Of a DNA stretch of 30,639 nucleotides, positions 15,269-23,632 are shown in pieces. The DNA is from CAZMYM01 sp964620325 (GTDB lineage Bacteria > Bipolaricaulota > Bipolaricaulia > UBA7950 > UBA9294), in NCBI GenBank assembly GCA_964620325.1, contig CAZUIM010000022.1, forward strand, positions 1 to 30,639. The letters run 5' to 3'. The notes beneath the pieces were generated by a model. The model searched no databases, was not told where the DNA came from, and saw only the letters and a program-made list of their open reading frames with translations. The position numbers and the translations under genes were made by a program. The first letter of the stretch is position 1, and each line of letters opens with the position of its first letter.

Positions 15269-17212
15269 TCACGCACCGTCCTTCAGAAGTCTGTCGAACC
15301 AGGCGATCATCTCCTCCAGCCGGCGGATCCTGTGCTTCGGCTTCCCGCTGCGCGAGAGCTCGTGGTTCTCCTCTCGGAACATGACCAGCCGTGCATCCAC
15401 GCCGTGGTAGCGAAGAGCGGTGAACATCTGAATCCCCTCCGGTAGCCAGCAACGGTAGTCCTGTTCGGAGTGGATGAACAACGTCGGCGTCGCAGCCTTG
15501 TCGGCGTAGCGAAGGGGCGAGTGCCACCACATTTTGTCGGTTCCACCGTCCTCCCAAGGCGTCGTCCCGATCTGATCCCGGTTGAAGTAGTAGCCAATGT
15601 CGGTGGTGCAGAACTTGTGGATCCAGTTGGCGATCGAACGCTGCGAGACCGCCGCCCGGAACCGATCGGTGTGGCCGATGATCCAGTTCGTCATGAAGCC
15701 GCCGTACGAGCCGCCCATCACGCCGAGGCGCTCTCCGTCGATGAACGGGAATCGATCGACGGCGGCGTCGACCACGGCCATCAGGTCGTCGTAGTCGATC
15801 GTCCCGTACTTGCCGCGTACGTCGGCGAACTCGTTTCCACGTCCCGATCCGCCGTGCGGGTTGGAGATGAGGAGGGCATATCCGAGCCCGGCCATCGCCT
15901 GCATCTGGTGAAAGAAGACCTCGCCGTACGCGGCGCGGGGGCCGCCGTGGATCGTCAGAACCGTCGGATACTTCTGCGATGGATCGAAGTCGACCGGTCG
16001 GATCACCCACGCGTCAAGATCGGTCCCGTCGGCCGACGAAACCGGAAACGCCTCCGGGGGCGACAGGCTGCGGTCCTCGAGCGATGGAGCGTTTAGATCA
16101 GTTATCGCCTGGCCTTCTCCGGCGCGATACACATAGACCTCCTCCAGCGCGTCCGGACGGAGTTCGATCGTCAGAGCGAGGTCGCCGTGCACATCGTAGG
16201 CGTCGATCGAACCGGGCGACTCGACGACGATCTGGGGCGCCTGGCCGGCGACGATCCGAACAAGCTTCACCCGGGTTCGTTCGGTGACCGTGACGAAGAT
16301 TCGACCGTCCCGAACCCGCAGGACCGGTCCGCCACCGTGGCGGCAATCCGCGGCGATCGAGTTCCCGACGGTCTTGTCCCAATCAGGCGTCAGTGAGATC
16401 ATCTTCCCGGACTCGATGTCGATCGTGAAGATCTCGCGGTTCTGGCCGAGGCCGAACTCGGCCATGTCCGATGCCGCCACAACGAGTGTCCCATTGTCGA
16501 GCCAGCGAGCGGCGTCGATCCGGAGCGACGGAAGCGGGATCCGTCGTCGGGCGCCCCGGTCGGTCTCGATCAGCCAGAGTTCATGAGTGGTTGAAGCGAC
16601 TCCGTCGAATCGACGTCCGACGACGACGGCTCGATCGCCGCGGAGGTCGACGTCGTCGATCTCGAGGGTTGCGTCGCTCAGGTCCGTCACCGTCTCGCTC
16701 GCCCGATCGAACCGGAACAGGTGGAGGCGCTTGCGGCTCGTGAACCCCTTCCCGTTCATCCAGAACGGGATCTCTTCGAGGACTTCGTAGTCCTCGGCGT
16801 CTTCCTCGGCGTCGCCGTCGTCGAGCCGAACGCGGGCCGTGTAGACGACCACCTCGTCATCGCATCGGAAGAGCCCCTCCACTCTGTGCGGCAAGGTCGC
16901 AACCTTCTCCGCCTCGCCGCCTTCGAGCGAGATCCGAAAGAGGACCGACTTGTCCTCGACTTCGATCCGTTTCGACAGAAGGTAGAGGGATTCTCCGTCC
17001 GCACTCCAGACGAAGGTGGAGTCCTTGCCACTGCGGGTCAATTGGCTCGATGTGAGCGTCTCAAGATCACAGATGTGGATGTTCGATGCGTAGTCGTCCG
17101 CCTCGGGCGCGGCATGTTTCACGAAGAACGCCGCGTGGCGGCCGTCGGGCGCGACCTCGAGCGCGGAGAGAAATCTGTAGGTGAGCAGGTCTTCGATCCG
17201 GACAGGGTTCAT
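15269..17212 (-). CDS. S9 family prolyl-oligopeptidase-type peptidase
   Basis: ATG 17212 follows GAAGGAGG. The 647-aa protein has an N-terminal beta-propeller (residues ~1-380, with repeats such as LEVAPDGRHAAFFVKH and STFVWSADGESLYLLS) and a C-terminal alpha/beta hydrolase domain (from ~395). The catalytic triad is clear: Ser502 in GGSYGGFMTNW, Asp585 in HSEQDYRCW and His617 in ENHELSRSG, plus TIHGGPRAAYGEVF before them. It belongs to the S9C acylaminoacyl/dipeptidyl peptidase group, which cleaves short peptides. There is no signal peptide, so it is likely cytoplasmic and serves peptide catabolism. All family elements are present and the length is standard. Confidence 0.92.
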   Translation of the reverse strand: MNPVRIEDLLTYRFLSALEVAPDGRHAAFFVKHAAPEADDYASNIHICDLETLTSSQLTRSGKDSTFVWSADGESLYLLSKRIEVEDKSVLFRISLEGGEAEKVATLPHRVEGLFRCDDEVVVYTARVRLDDGDAEEDAEDYEVLEEIPFWMNGKGFTSRKRLHLFRFDRASETVTDLSDATLEIDDVDLRGDRAVVVGRRFDGVASTTHELWLIETDRGARRRIPLPSLRIDAARWLDNGTLVVAASDMAEFGLGQNREIFTIDIESGKMISLTPDWDKTVGNSIAADCRHGGGPVLRVRDGRIFVTVTERTRVKLVRIVAGQAPQIVVESPGSIDAYDVHGDLALTIELRPDALEEVYVYRAGEGQAITDLNAPSLEDRSLSPPEAFPVSSADGTDLDAWVIRPVDFDPSQKYPTVLTIHGGPRAAYGEVFFHQMQAMAGLGYALLISNPHGGSGRGNEFADVRGKYGTIDYDDLMAVVDAAVDRFPFIDGERLGVMGGSYGGFMTNWIIGHTDRFRAAVSQRSIANWIHKFCTTDIGYYFNRDQIGTTPWEDGGTDKMWWHSPLRYADKAATPTLFIHSEQDYRCWLPEGIQMFTALRYHGVDARLVMFREENHELSRSGKPKHRIRRLEEMIAWFDRLLKDGA

Positions 17213-17322
17213 TGCGCCTCCTTCGAGACAGAGTGTAGCGTCACCGACCGGCCTCTCCAGCTTCGTCCGTCTTGCCAGGCCCGCGGCGGTCCGGCTACGA
17301 TTCCGGACGGACGGAGGTGACG

Positions 17323-18114
17323 ATGGCCGAGATCGTCGTTCGCGACATGCTTCCGGAGGACGAGTACTTCGTCTCGACCTGTTCACACGTGAACGAATCC
17401 GACGAGACGGACGCCTGTGGACGCAGACGTCGCGCACTCTTCCACGATCTCATCGATCGGGGAGCGGTCATCAAGGCGGCGCTGTTAGACGCCGTGCGCG
17501 TCGGGTTCGCCTATGGGGTTCCGATCGACGTCGCATCGTGGGGGCCACTCGGCGAGGACCTGATGGTCATCCCGTGTCTCTATGTGACGAAGGGCGGCAC
17601 GAAGGCCGGGATCGGCCGTCGACTGATCGAGGCGATCGAGGAAGACGCCCGACGCTCCGGGAGGAAGGGCGTTACGACGATCGGGTTCCGCGATCTTCCG
17701 GGCGCCGAGTGGTTCCTCCCAGCCGCCTTCTACGAACATCTCGGCTACGAGGCGGTCGCCGAACGCGACCGGGCCATCTTGCTCTGGAGGCCGTTCGTCG
17801 CCGATGCCGTTCGTCCGCGGTTCCTGGAATCCAAGTACACCTTTCGGCCCGTCCCGAAGAAGCTGGTCGTCGATCTCTTCTGGAACGACTTCTGCCCGAC
17901 GAGCGGCATCGAGGCCCAGCGCGTCCGCGACGCCTGCGCGGAGTTCGGGGACCGTGTCGTTCTGAACGAGTTCTGCGCCGACGATCGTGGTGTCCTTCTC
18001 GAATGCGGGATCGAGCGCGGGATCTACGTGAACGGCGACGAGATCGGATGGGGGTACGAGGCGCCGAAGGATGGGATCCGCGAGGCGATCGCCCGCGCCC
18101 TGGAGGCGCTATAG
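17323..18114 (+). CDS. GNAT acetyltransferase with YoaP-type C-terminal domain
   Basis: ATG 17323 follows GGAGGTGACG; the frame is open further upstream, but that part lacks a ribosome binding site. Residues ~1-165 form a GNAT fold, with the acetyl-CoA loop region GTKAGIGRRLIEAIEEDAR and the closing strand AFYEHLGYEAV. Residues ~185-263 match the YoaP-like C-terminal domain, thioredoxin-like in outline, with FWNDFCPTSGIEAQRVRDAC and GIYVNGDEIGWGYEAP. Total length is 263 aa. It is probably cytoplasmic; the acceptor substrate is unknown. The tail overlaps the tail of the convergent diguanylate cyclase gene by 6 nt. The Cys in DFCPTS is a single thiol, not a CxxC redox pair. Confidence 0.85.
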   Translation: MAEIVVRDMLPEDEYFVSTCSHVNESDETDACGRRRRALFHDLIDRGAVIKAALLDAVRVGFAYGVPIDVASWGPLGEDLMVIPCLYVTKGGTKAGIGRRLIEAIEEDARRSGRKGVTTIGFRDLPGAEWFLPAAFYEHLGYEAVAERDRAILLWRPFVADAVRPRFLESKYTFRPVPKKLVVDLFWNDFCPTSGIEAQRVRDACAEFGDRVVLNEFCADDRGVLLECGIERGIYVNGDEIGWGYEAPKDGIREAIARALEAL

Positions 18115-19059
18115 CATCTCCGTGTCTGGCCTCTCGGAACGTGGCGGATCGTACGTCACGCGATTCCGCCCCGTCTCCTTGCTCCGGTAGAGGAGCTCGT
18201 CGGCTCGCTTGAATGTCTCGTTCCAGCCCTCGCCGGGGCGGGCGATCGTCCCGCCGATCGAGACCGTGACCGAGAGTCGCTCTCCGTCGATCGATAGGGC
18301 CGAGGACTCGACCAATCGACGCAACCGCTCCGCCCGTCGGCCGAGCTGAGTCAGATCCACCTTCTCCATGACGACGACGAACTCCTCACCGCCCCATCGG
18401 CCAACGACGTCGAAGGACCGCACATTCGCCACCAGAGTCTGTGCCACCATTCGCAGGACGCGGTCGCCGATGTCATGGCCAAACCGATCGTTGAACGACT
18501 TGAACCGGTCGATGTCGACGACCAGCACGCCGTACGTCCATCCGTAGCGGTCCAGCTCGTCGTTTCGAGCCGTTAGTGCCATCTCCGCGTAGCGGCGATT
18601 CCCGACCTCCGTCAGCGCGTCATACAAGGCGAGCCGCTTCAGCTCCTCGATCTCGCTTCGCATTGCGGAACGGGCCGAATTGTCGGAGAACACCTCGATG
18701 GCGCCGACGATCCGCCCGGCAGCGTCCCTCAACGGAGCGGCGCGAACGTGTACGGGCACTCGATGGCCACCTTTGTGGTGCAGATAGACCTCGGCTTCGC
18801 GCGGATCGCCGTCGGTCATCGTCGCGGCGAGCGGACACCCCTCACGACACAGGTTCTTCCCGTCTTCATCGACGTGCATCAGGATGCCATCGGAGCACCG
18901 CGAACCGATGACCTCGTCCGCCCTGTAACCGGAGATTCGTTCGGCCGCCCGATTCCAGAACCGGATCGCCCGCTCGGCATCGACCAGGTAGACGCCGTCG
19001 TGCATCTGATCGAGGATCTCTCGCGGGATCACTTCTTCGGTCGGATTCACTGGAATCAC
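18109..19059 (-). CDS. PAS-GGDEF diguanylate cyclase
   Basis: GTG 19059 follows GGAGGC. Residues ~10-130 form a PAS domain (MHDGVYLVDAERAIRFWNRA) followed by a short helical linker. Residues ~140-305 are a GGDEF domain: substrate region DIDRFKSFNDRFGHDIGD, active site GRWGGEEF, and RSFD exactly five residues before GGEEF. This RxxD is the inhibitory I-site, so product feedback by c-di-GMP is likely. The protein synthesises c-di-GMP in response to a signal sensed by the PAS domain. Three Cys residues lie in the PAS domain (GSRCSDG, KNLCREGC), a pattern also found in metal-, heme- or redox-sensing PAS proteins. No membrane segment is present. Confidence 0.9.
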   Translation of the reverse strand: MIPVNPTEEVIPREILDQMHDGVYLVDAERAIRFWNRAAERISGYRADEVIGSRCSDGILMHVDEDGKNLCREGCPLAATMTDGDPREAEVYLHHKGGHRVPVHVRAAPLRDAAGRIVGAIEVFSDNSARSAMRSEIEELKRLALYDALTEVGNRRYAEMALTARNDELDRYGWTYGVLVVDIDRFKSFNDRFGHDIGDRVLRMVAQTLVANVRSFDVVGRWGGEEFVVVMEKVDLTQLGRRAERLRRLVESSALSIDGERLSVTVSIGGTIARPGEGWNETFKRADELLYRSKETGRNRVTYDPPRSERPDTEML

Positions 19060-19076
19060 GTTGCCTCCATCTTCTC

Positions 19077-19082
19077 AGTATA
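19077..19082 (-). promoter_or_regulatory. Possible -10 box of the diguanylate cyclase gene
   Basis: TATACT on the minus strand, 17 nt before the GTG start and just ahead of the GGAGG. No good -35 element is seen, so this is a weak call. Confidence 0.25.
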
Positions 19083-19169
19083 GCCGGCGGCCTCTCGAGG
19101 AAGAGCGACCGTGAATCGTTGCACAGAAGCGTGCCCGGCCCGTACCCTTCCGCGAAAGGGGGTTCGCTG

Positions 19170-19415
19170 TTGCCGATCAATGACAAACAGAAGAAAGCAC
19201 TCACCGAGTGGTTGAAGAAACACAACGTCCGATCCGATTGTCCGGCTTGTGGAGCGAACGTCGGCTGGCAGGTCCACGAAAGCATCATCGCCGGTCTCGA
19301 TCTCGACCTCGAGAACAAGAAAGCGACGCCGTCGAAGGCCGCGTTCTTTGCCCTTGCATGCAAGAACTGCCGTCACGTGATGCTCTTCGCCGCTGCGCCG
19401 ATTCTCGGGGAGTGA
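19170..19415 (+). CDS. Small zinc-ribbon protein, 81 aa
   Basis: TTG 19170 follows AAAGGGGG at a normal distance and gives LPINDKQKKALTEWLKKH; an in-frame TTG at 19119 is possible but lacks a ribosome binding site. The product has a basic helix, then CPACGANVGWQVHE, and later ALACKNCRHVMLF. The two CxxC pairs can bind one zinc ion. There is no enzymatic domain. This architecture is common in small bacterial proteins of unknown role. It lies 28 nt before the MBL-fold gene on the same strand, so the two may be co-transcribed. Confidence 0.75.
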   Translation: MPINDKQKKALTEWLKKHNVRSDCPACGANVGWQVHESIIAGLDLDLENKKATPSKAAFFALACKNCRHVMLFAAAPILGE

Positions 19416-19443
19416 TCCATCCGACAGCTTGAGGAGGTGTCCG

Positions 19444-20115
19444 ATGCAGCCGTTCGAAGTCGATCGAATCTCCACGTCTGAAGGGGAACTGGAGATCACG
19501 TTCCTCGGCCATGGTTCGCTCTTGTTCACCTACGACGGGCGACGGATCTACGTTGATCCGTTCAGCCGCGTCGCCGACTACTCGACGCTGCCGAAGGGAG
19601 ACGCCGTCCTGATCACGCACGAGCATCGCGATCATCTCGATCCGGCGGCCCTCGGCGCGCTCCGAACGCCCGAGACCGACGTCGTCCTCACCGCGCGGTG
19701 TGCCGAAGCGGTCGACGGGATCGTGATCTCGGAGGGAGACGTTCGCGAGGTCCTCGGCCTGACGTTCGAGGCGATTCCCGCATACAACCTCGTTCACACT
19801 CGAGAGAACGGGGAACCGTTTCATCCACGCGGAGCCGGCGTCGGCTACGTGATCGAATTCGGCGATCTCCGCGTTCTCGTCGCCGGAGACACCGAGAACA
19901 TGCCGGAGTTGAAGAGCCAGACGAACATCGATGTCGCATTCCTTCCGATGAACCTTCCGTACACGATGACCCCGGAGATGGTCGCCGACGTCGCGCTCGC
20001 CGTGCGTCCGCGAATCCTCTATCCGTATCACTACGGAGAGACCGACCCATCAGATCTCCGGAGGCTGTTGGCCGACCAAGGCGACATCGAGGTCCGAACC
20101 CGGAAGATGGCCTAG
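19444..20115 (+). CDS. UlaG-like metallo-beta-lactamase-fold hydrolase
   Basis: ATG 19444 follows GAGGAGGTG. The 223-aa protein begins with a beta-strand pair (ITFLGHGSLLFTYDGRRIYV DPF region) typical of the UlaG/COG2220 branch. It carries THEHRDHLD (HxHxDH), LVAGDTENMPEL with a metal-ligand Asp, and YPYHYGET with the last His. These are the expected metal-binding residues. Members include lactonases and phosphodiesterase-like enzymes; the substrate cannot be told here. It is cytoplasmic by sequence. It is likely in one transcript with the zinc-ribbon gene upstream and convergent to the exported 277-aa gene. Confidence 0.88.
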   Translation: MQPFEVDRISTSEGELEITFLGHGSLLFTYDGRRIYVDPFSRVADYSTLPKGDAVLITHEHRDHLDPAALGALRTPETDVVLTARCAEAVDGIVISEGDVREVLGLTFEAIPAYNLVHTRENGEPFHPRGAGVGYVIEFGDLRVLVAGDTENMPELKSQTNIDVAFLPMNLPYTMTPEMVADVALAVRPRILYPYHYGETDPSDLRRLLADQGDIEVRTRKMA

Positions 20116-20219
20116 TTTCGACAGCGCCGTCCTGCTAGCGCGCGGGGTGCAAAGCCCTCGAAGGCCACTCGGATCCCTTCGGCAATGCTCCACGCCCCGG
20201 TCGGACGGCACCCCACCGG

Positions 20220-21053
20220 TCAGCCGTTCTTCTTCTCCTTGTCTTTCGGATTCGTCTTCTCGGCGGACTTGCCGTTCCCGCGGTCGCCGGCCGGGTCGTT
20301 TGCGTTCGTCTCTTCCTCCCGGTACTCACGCGAACCCGGGCCGCTCTCGGCGTCGACCCCGTTCTCGTTCTCCTCTTGCTCCTGATGCTTGAACGAGCCG
20401 TTCCCGGTCGCCTCGTTGGCGACTTGGCCCGGTGAGGTCTGGGGGTCCTCCGCATATAGTGCCCCCAGATCGGTGAGAATCTGCGTGACATCGAAGCTCT
20501 CGTCCCGCAATCCCGCCTTGGTCACCCGCAGAACGATGCCGGGCGGAATCCCGCTTGCGACCAGGCTCTGGACTTGGCTGATCGTCTCCGATGACGCTCC
20601 GGCCTTCGTGATCGCGTTGACGATCCCGTCCGGTGTGAGGGTCGCGTTGTACGCGTCCAAGAGCCCGGCGATCGGATCCTCGATCGCTCCGTCCAGGTAG
20701 GCGGCGAGCGTCTCGCCGATCAAGGAAATCATCTCTTTGATCCCCTCATCGAGCGTCTCCCAGCCGACGCCGGCGAGCATTTCCTCAACGAGGAACATGT
20801 CCAACGTCCCTTGATCTACCGCTGTGACGAGAAGATCGATGAGGCCGGCCTTCTCTTCATCGCTTGCCGCCGGATTGGTCCCAACGATATCGGTGACCTG
20901 CTGAAGCGTCGTCGAATCGGTCTGAACGTCGAGAACCGGCTCGATTACCCCCGGAGGTGTCTGGACGTCCTGCGCGGAGCCGAGCAGCGAAACCATGGTG
21001 AGTACGAGCATCGTGAGGGCCAATGGAAAGGCCCGATTCGGCAGTCCGGCCAT
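20220..21053 (-). CDS. Exported 277-aa protein with charged low-complexity tail
   Basis: ATG 21053 follows GGGAGG. A signal peptide is visible (RAFPLALTMLVLTMVSLLGS, cleavage near SAQ at ~28). Residues ~30-215 look helical, with repeated short segments such as GLIDLLVTAVDQGTLDMFLV and GLLDAYNATLTPDGIVNAI, resembling the helical repeats of other exported bacterial proteins. The last ~60 residues are highly charged and low complexity (QEQEENENG, KTNPKDKEKKNG), likely disordered. There is no Cys. No family is recognised. It has its own promoter with an extended -10 box. It could be a periplasmic scaffold or stalk protein, but nothing specific is shown. Confidence 0.7.
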   Translation of the reverse strand: MAGLPNRAFPLALTMLVLTMVSLLGSAQDVQTPPGVIEPVLDVQTDSTTLQQVTDIVGTNPAASDEEKAGLIDLLVTAVDQGTLDMFLVEEMLAGVGWETLDEGIKEMISLIGETLAAYLDGAIEDPIAGLLDAYNATLTPDGIVNAITKAGASSETISQVQSLVASGIPPGIVLRVTKAGLRDESFDVTQILTDLGALYAEDPQTSPGQVANEATGNGSFKHQEQEENENGVDAESGPGSREYREEETNANDPAGDRGNGKSAEKTNPKDKEKKNG

Positions 21054-21130
21054 CGTAGGAACCTCCCGTAGATCCGCGACTTTGCGTGCCCGTCTTTCGG
21101 CGGGTTTGCCCTTCTCATTCGGACGGAACC

Positions 21131-21139
21131 ATTATACCA
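21131..21139 (-). promoter_or_regulatory. Extended -10 promoter for the exported 277-aa gene
   Basis: TGGTATAAT on the minus strand, a perfect TATAAT with the TGn extension, about 78 nt upstream of ATG 21053. The -35 region is poor, as often tolerated with an extended -10. Confidence 0.55.
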
Positions 21140-21245
21140 CAGAAGGCAGGCCCGCAGACGCGGCTGCGCGGGCGGCTTGCATCGTGGCTCCTTCGAAGAG
21201 ACGATGAGCAAACGGAATCATCTGCCAGGAGAAGGAGCATCTGAC

Positions 21246-22043
21246 ATGACCACGAGGATCTTCTACTTCACCGGGAGCGGCAACGCGCTGGCGATTTCCC
21301 GAGCGATCGTGGACGGCCTGGGCGATGCCGAGATCGTCCCGATGGCCAAGCACCTTGCCGGATACACAGGAGCGGACGAGGAGCGGATCGGGTTGATCAC
21401 TCCCGTCTACGCGTGGGGACCGCCGCGGATGGTGACCGACTTCGCGAAGCGCCTGAAACTGCGTGAGGAACAGTACGTCTTCGCCGTCGTCACGTGTGGA
21501 GGAACCCCGGGGCGAACGCTGACGACCATCCAGAAACTCCTACGCAGCAAAGGGTCCGACTTGAACGCCGGATTCGCAGTCCGCGGCGACTTCCTTCCGA
21601 AGCTGCCCGGGATGGACGAGATGGCGATCATCAAGTTCATCGGCTGGCTGGGAAGGAACGACGTTCCCGCACGAGCGAGCGAGCGGCTCCCGGAGATCAT
21701 CGAGACGGTCGCCGCCGAGCACGATCACCGTCCGGAGACGAGCAACCTCGCTGTCAACCTCGTCAGTTCGCCGATCTATGCCGGAGCGATCCGGAGCTTT
21801 CAGAAGGCGGATTCTGGGTTCTCTGCCTCGGATGCCTGCACGTCCTGTGGAATCTGCACCAGACTCTGCCCGCGCCAGAACGTCCGCCTCGAAGACGGAC
21901 GTCCCGTGTGGCATGGCGATTGCGAAATGTGCTACGGCTGCATGTTCTGGTGCCCCGAGAGGGCGATCACCTTGCAGGGCGCCCCGCCGTCCGAGCCCAC
22001 GCATCACCCGGACGTGACCGTCGCTGACATGCTTCTGCGGTAG
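21246..22043 (+). CDS. EFR1-type flavodoxin/ferredoxin protein
   Basis: ATG 21246 follows GGAGAAGGAG. The N-terminal flavodoxin-like domain (residues ~1-170) has the FMN-phosphate loop YFTGSGNAL, LITPVYAWGPPRMV and FAVVTCGGTPG. The C-terminal domain (~195-250) has two 4Fe-4S motifs, CTSCGICTRLCP and CEMCYGCMFWCP, separated by a DGRPVW turn, then the closing HHPDVT. The 265-aa length is standard. Such proteins couple FMN and two iron-sulfur clusters for electron transfer and are typical of anaerobes; the exact partner is unknown. It is the intact homologue of the decayed copy at 7232-7932. It stands alone on the plus strand, divergent from the exported 277-aa gene. Confidence 0.9.
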   Translation: MTTRIFYFTGSGNALAISRAIVDGLGDAEIVPMAKHLAGYTGADEERIGLITPVYAWGPPRMVTDFAKRLKLREEQYVFAVVTCGGTPGRTLTTIQKLLRSKGSDLNAGFAVRGDFLPKLPGMDEMAIIKFIGWLGRNDVPARASERLPEIIETVAAEHDHRPETSNLAVNLVSSPIYAGAIRSFQKADSGFSASDACTSCGICTRLCPRQNVRLEDGRPVWHGDCEMCYGCMFWCPERAITLQGAPPSEPTHHPDVTVADMLLR

Positions 22044-22357
22044 GCGGACAGCGCCTCTTCGGCGTCGTCCACGACGCCGGGACTCTCTCTCGCGGCCCCG
22101 ACTACGTCTTCGCCGCATGGATTGTCCAGAGGAGCTTCCCAGCAATGGCGATGGGCCGGGGCGATGTAGATCGGCCGCTCTGAGGTGTGCGTGCCGAACA
22201 CGAAGGCCTGGATCTCCGATCCCCCCGCAACTCTCACGCCGACGGCGTCCTCCGGAAGTCTCTTCGGATCGGCGGCCGCGTACACGTGTCCGTGACATTC
22301 GCGATACTCGTAGCCGATCCGCTTCACAGGCCCGAAGCAGACGGCACGCTCGGCCAC
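22004..22357 (-). CDS. Hypothetical 117-aa protein, tail-overlapping EFR1
   Basis: GTG 22357 is the best start, but its purine-rich leader (GGAG) sits too close to be a clear ribosome binding site. The product has a Cys/His-rich pattern (AVCFGP, RECHGHVY, APAHRHCWEAP, DNPCGED) suggesting metal binding, and no signal peptide. Third-position GC is high, in line with coding. Its last ~13 codons overlap the end of the EFR1 gene on the other strand. No family is recognised. Confidence 0.45.
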   Translation of the reverse strand: MAERAVCFGPVKRIGYEYRECHGHVYAAADPKRLPEDAVGVRVAGGSEIQAFVFGTHTSERPIYIAPAHRHCWEAPLDNPCGEDVVGAARESPGVVDDAEEALSAYRRSMSATVTSG

Positions 22358-22576
22358 CTCCGCTCCGACTCCCCTCCGGTGTGTTCCCTTGGTCCCTCAT
22401 GTTCTTTCCTCGTCCGTGTCGGGAACAACCCAATGGACTGAATTCCCATCCCCCCGTCCTGTTCGACGGCGTTGCCTCACGTATCCGAGAATCAGCGGGG
22501 AATCTCGGGCTTGCCGTGATCGGCGTCCCGCGCCATCATCCGAGGAGGAGTCGAACCGCTCCGAACGGAGGATCGC

Positions 22577-23632
22577 GTGAATCAGAAGGCCGTCTTGCCG
22601 AGAACGCGCGCGGCGTCTCGGAGGGTACACTCCGTCGACCTAGCCGGCTCGAAACTCCGCTCGCATCGTATTGCAGGCCGCAGACCGTTGCGGGGGATCG
22701 CCGCCCTTTCCACCCGCGCAATGATCGCTTGTACGCTGTTCGCAGCGGCGTCTTGGTGGACGCCGGCCGCCGGGGCCTCGTCGTCTCCCTTCCGTCGGGG
22801 GGATCCGCCGAGGCAGACGATTCTGAATGTGGCACACGGCGGCGCATCGTCGCTGGCGCCGCAGAACACGCTCGAGGCAGGACGAATCGCCCTCGATGCC
22901 GGCGCCGACGTCTGGGGCGTCGACGTTCGCCGGACGCAAGACGGCGTCCTGGTCCTGATGCACGACGAGACGCTCGACCGGACGACCGACGCCGAAGCCG
23001 TCTACCCTAAGAGGTCGCCGTGGAGGGTGGCCGACTTCCTGTTCTCCGAGGTGCAAGCCCTCGACGCCGGCTCTTGGTTCCTCGAAGTCGATCCGTTCGG
23101 TCAGATCGCGGCGGGAAACGTGCCCGCCGAGACACGCGACTCGTACATCGGCGAGCCGGTGCCGACGCTGCGAGAGGCGCTCGGGTTCGTCGCCGCGAAC
23201 GACTGGTTGATCGACGTCGAGTTCAAGGCGCCGTTCGACGTGGACCGCGACGTCATCGCCGCCGAGCTCGTCTCACTGATCGATGAGATCGGAACCGCTG
23301 ATCGTGTGCTCGTCTCGTCGTTCGATCACGATCTCCTTCACGAGGTTCGTCGATTGCAGCCCGAGATTCCGATCGGCGCGTTGGCCCTTCTTCCGCCGGC
23401 AAGGCCCGTCGAGACGCTGTCGGCGCTCGGCGCCGACGTCTACCTCCCGAGCGTGGTCGGGTTCACCGATCGCCTCCTCACCGAGCTGGAGACAGCAGGC
23501 ATCCACGTGATCGTTTGGACGTACAACACGCAACGCCAATTGGAGTATGCCGCCGGGCTGCCCGGCGTCGACGGAATCTATACCGACTTTCCGCAGCGCC
23601 TCGCCACTCTGCTCGAACAGGACGGACCATGA
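22577..23632 (+). CDS. Glycerophosphodiester phosphodiesterase-like protein with altered active site
   Basis: GTG 22577 has GGAGG 5 nt upstream; ATG 22721 is an alternative that begins the hydrophobic leader directly (MIACTLFAAASWWTPAAGAS). The TIM-barrel GDPD pattern is clear: AHGGASSLAPQNTLEAG, VWGVDVRRTQDGVLVLMHD, ETLDRTTD, then WLIDVEFKAP, VLVSSFDHDLL and VIVWTYNTQRQLEYA. GDPDs hydrolyse glycerophosphodiesters using HR, EN and ExD residues plus a second His. Here HRG reads HGG, PENT reads PQNT and ExD reads GVD, so catalysis is doubtful or altered. It is exported or membrane-anchored. The TGA overlaps the next start as ATGA, showing translational coupling. Confidence 0.85.
   Translation: MNQKAVLPRTRAASRRVHSVDLAGSKLRSHRIAGRRPLRGIAALSTRAMIACTLFAAASWWTPAAGASSSPFRRGDPPRQTILNVAHGGASSLAPQNTLEAGRIALDAGADVWGVDVRRTQDGVLVLMHDETLDRTTDAEAVYPKRSPWRVADFLFSEVQALDAGSWFLEVDPFGQIAAGNVPAETRDSYIGEPVPTLREALGFVAANDWLIDVEFKAPFDVDRDVIAAELVSLIDEIGTADRVLVSSFDHDLLHEVRRLQPEIPIGALALLPPARPVETLSALGADVYLPSVVGFTDRLLTELETAGIHVIVWTYNTQRQLEYAAGLPGVDGIYTDFPQRLATLLEQDGP

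Noticed and set aside
20116..20219. Bidirectional terminator between the convergent MBL and exported genes
   Set aside because: Only a weak CCGGT...ACCGG pairing with a long loop and no T tract.
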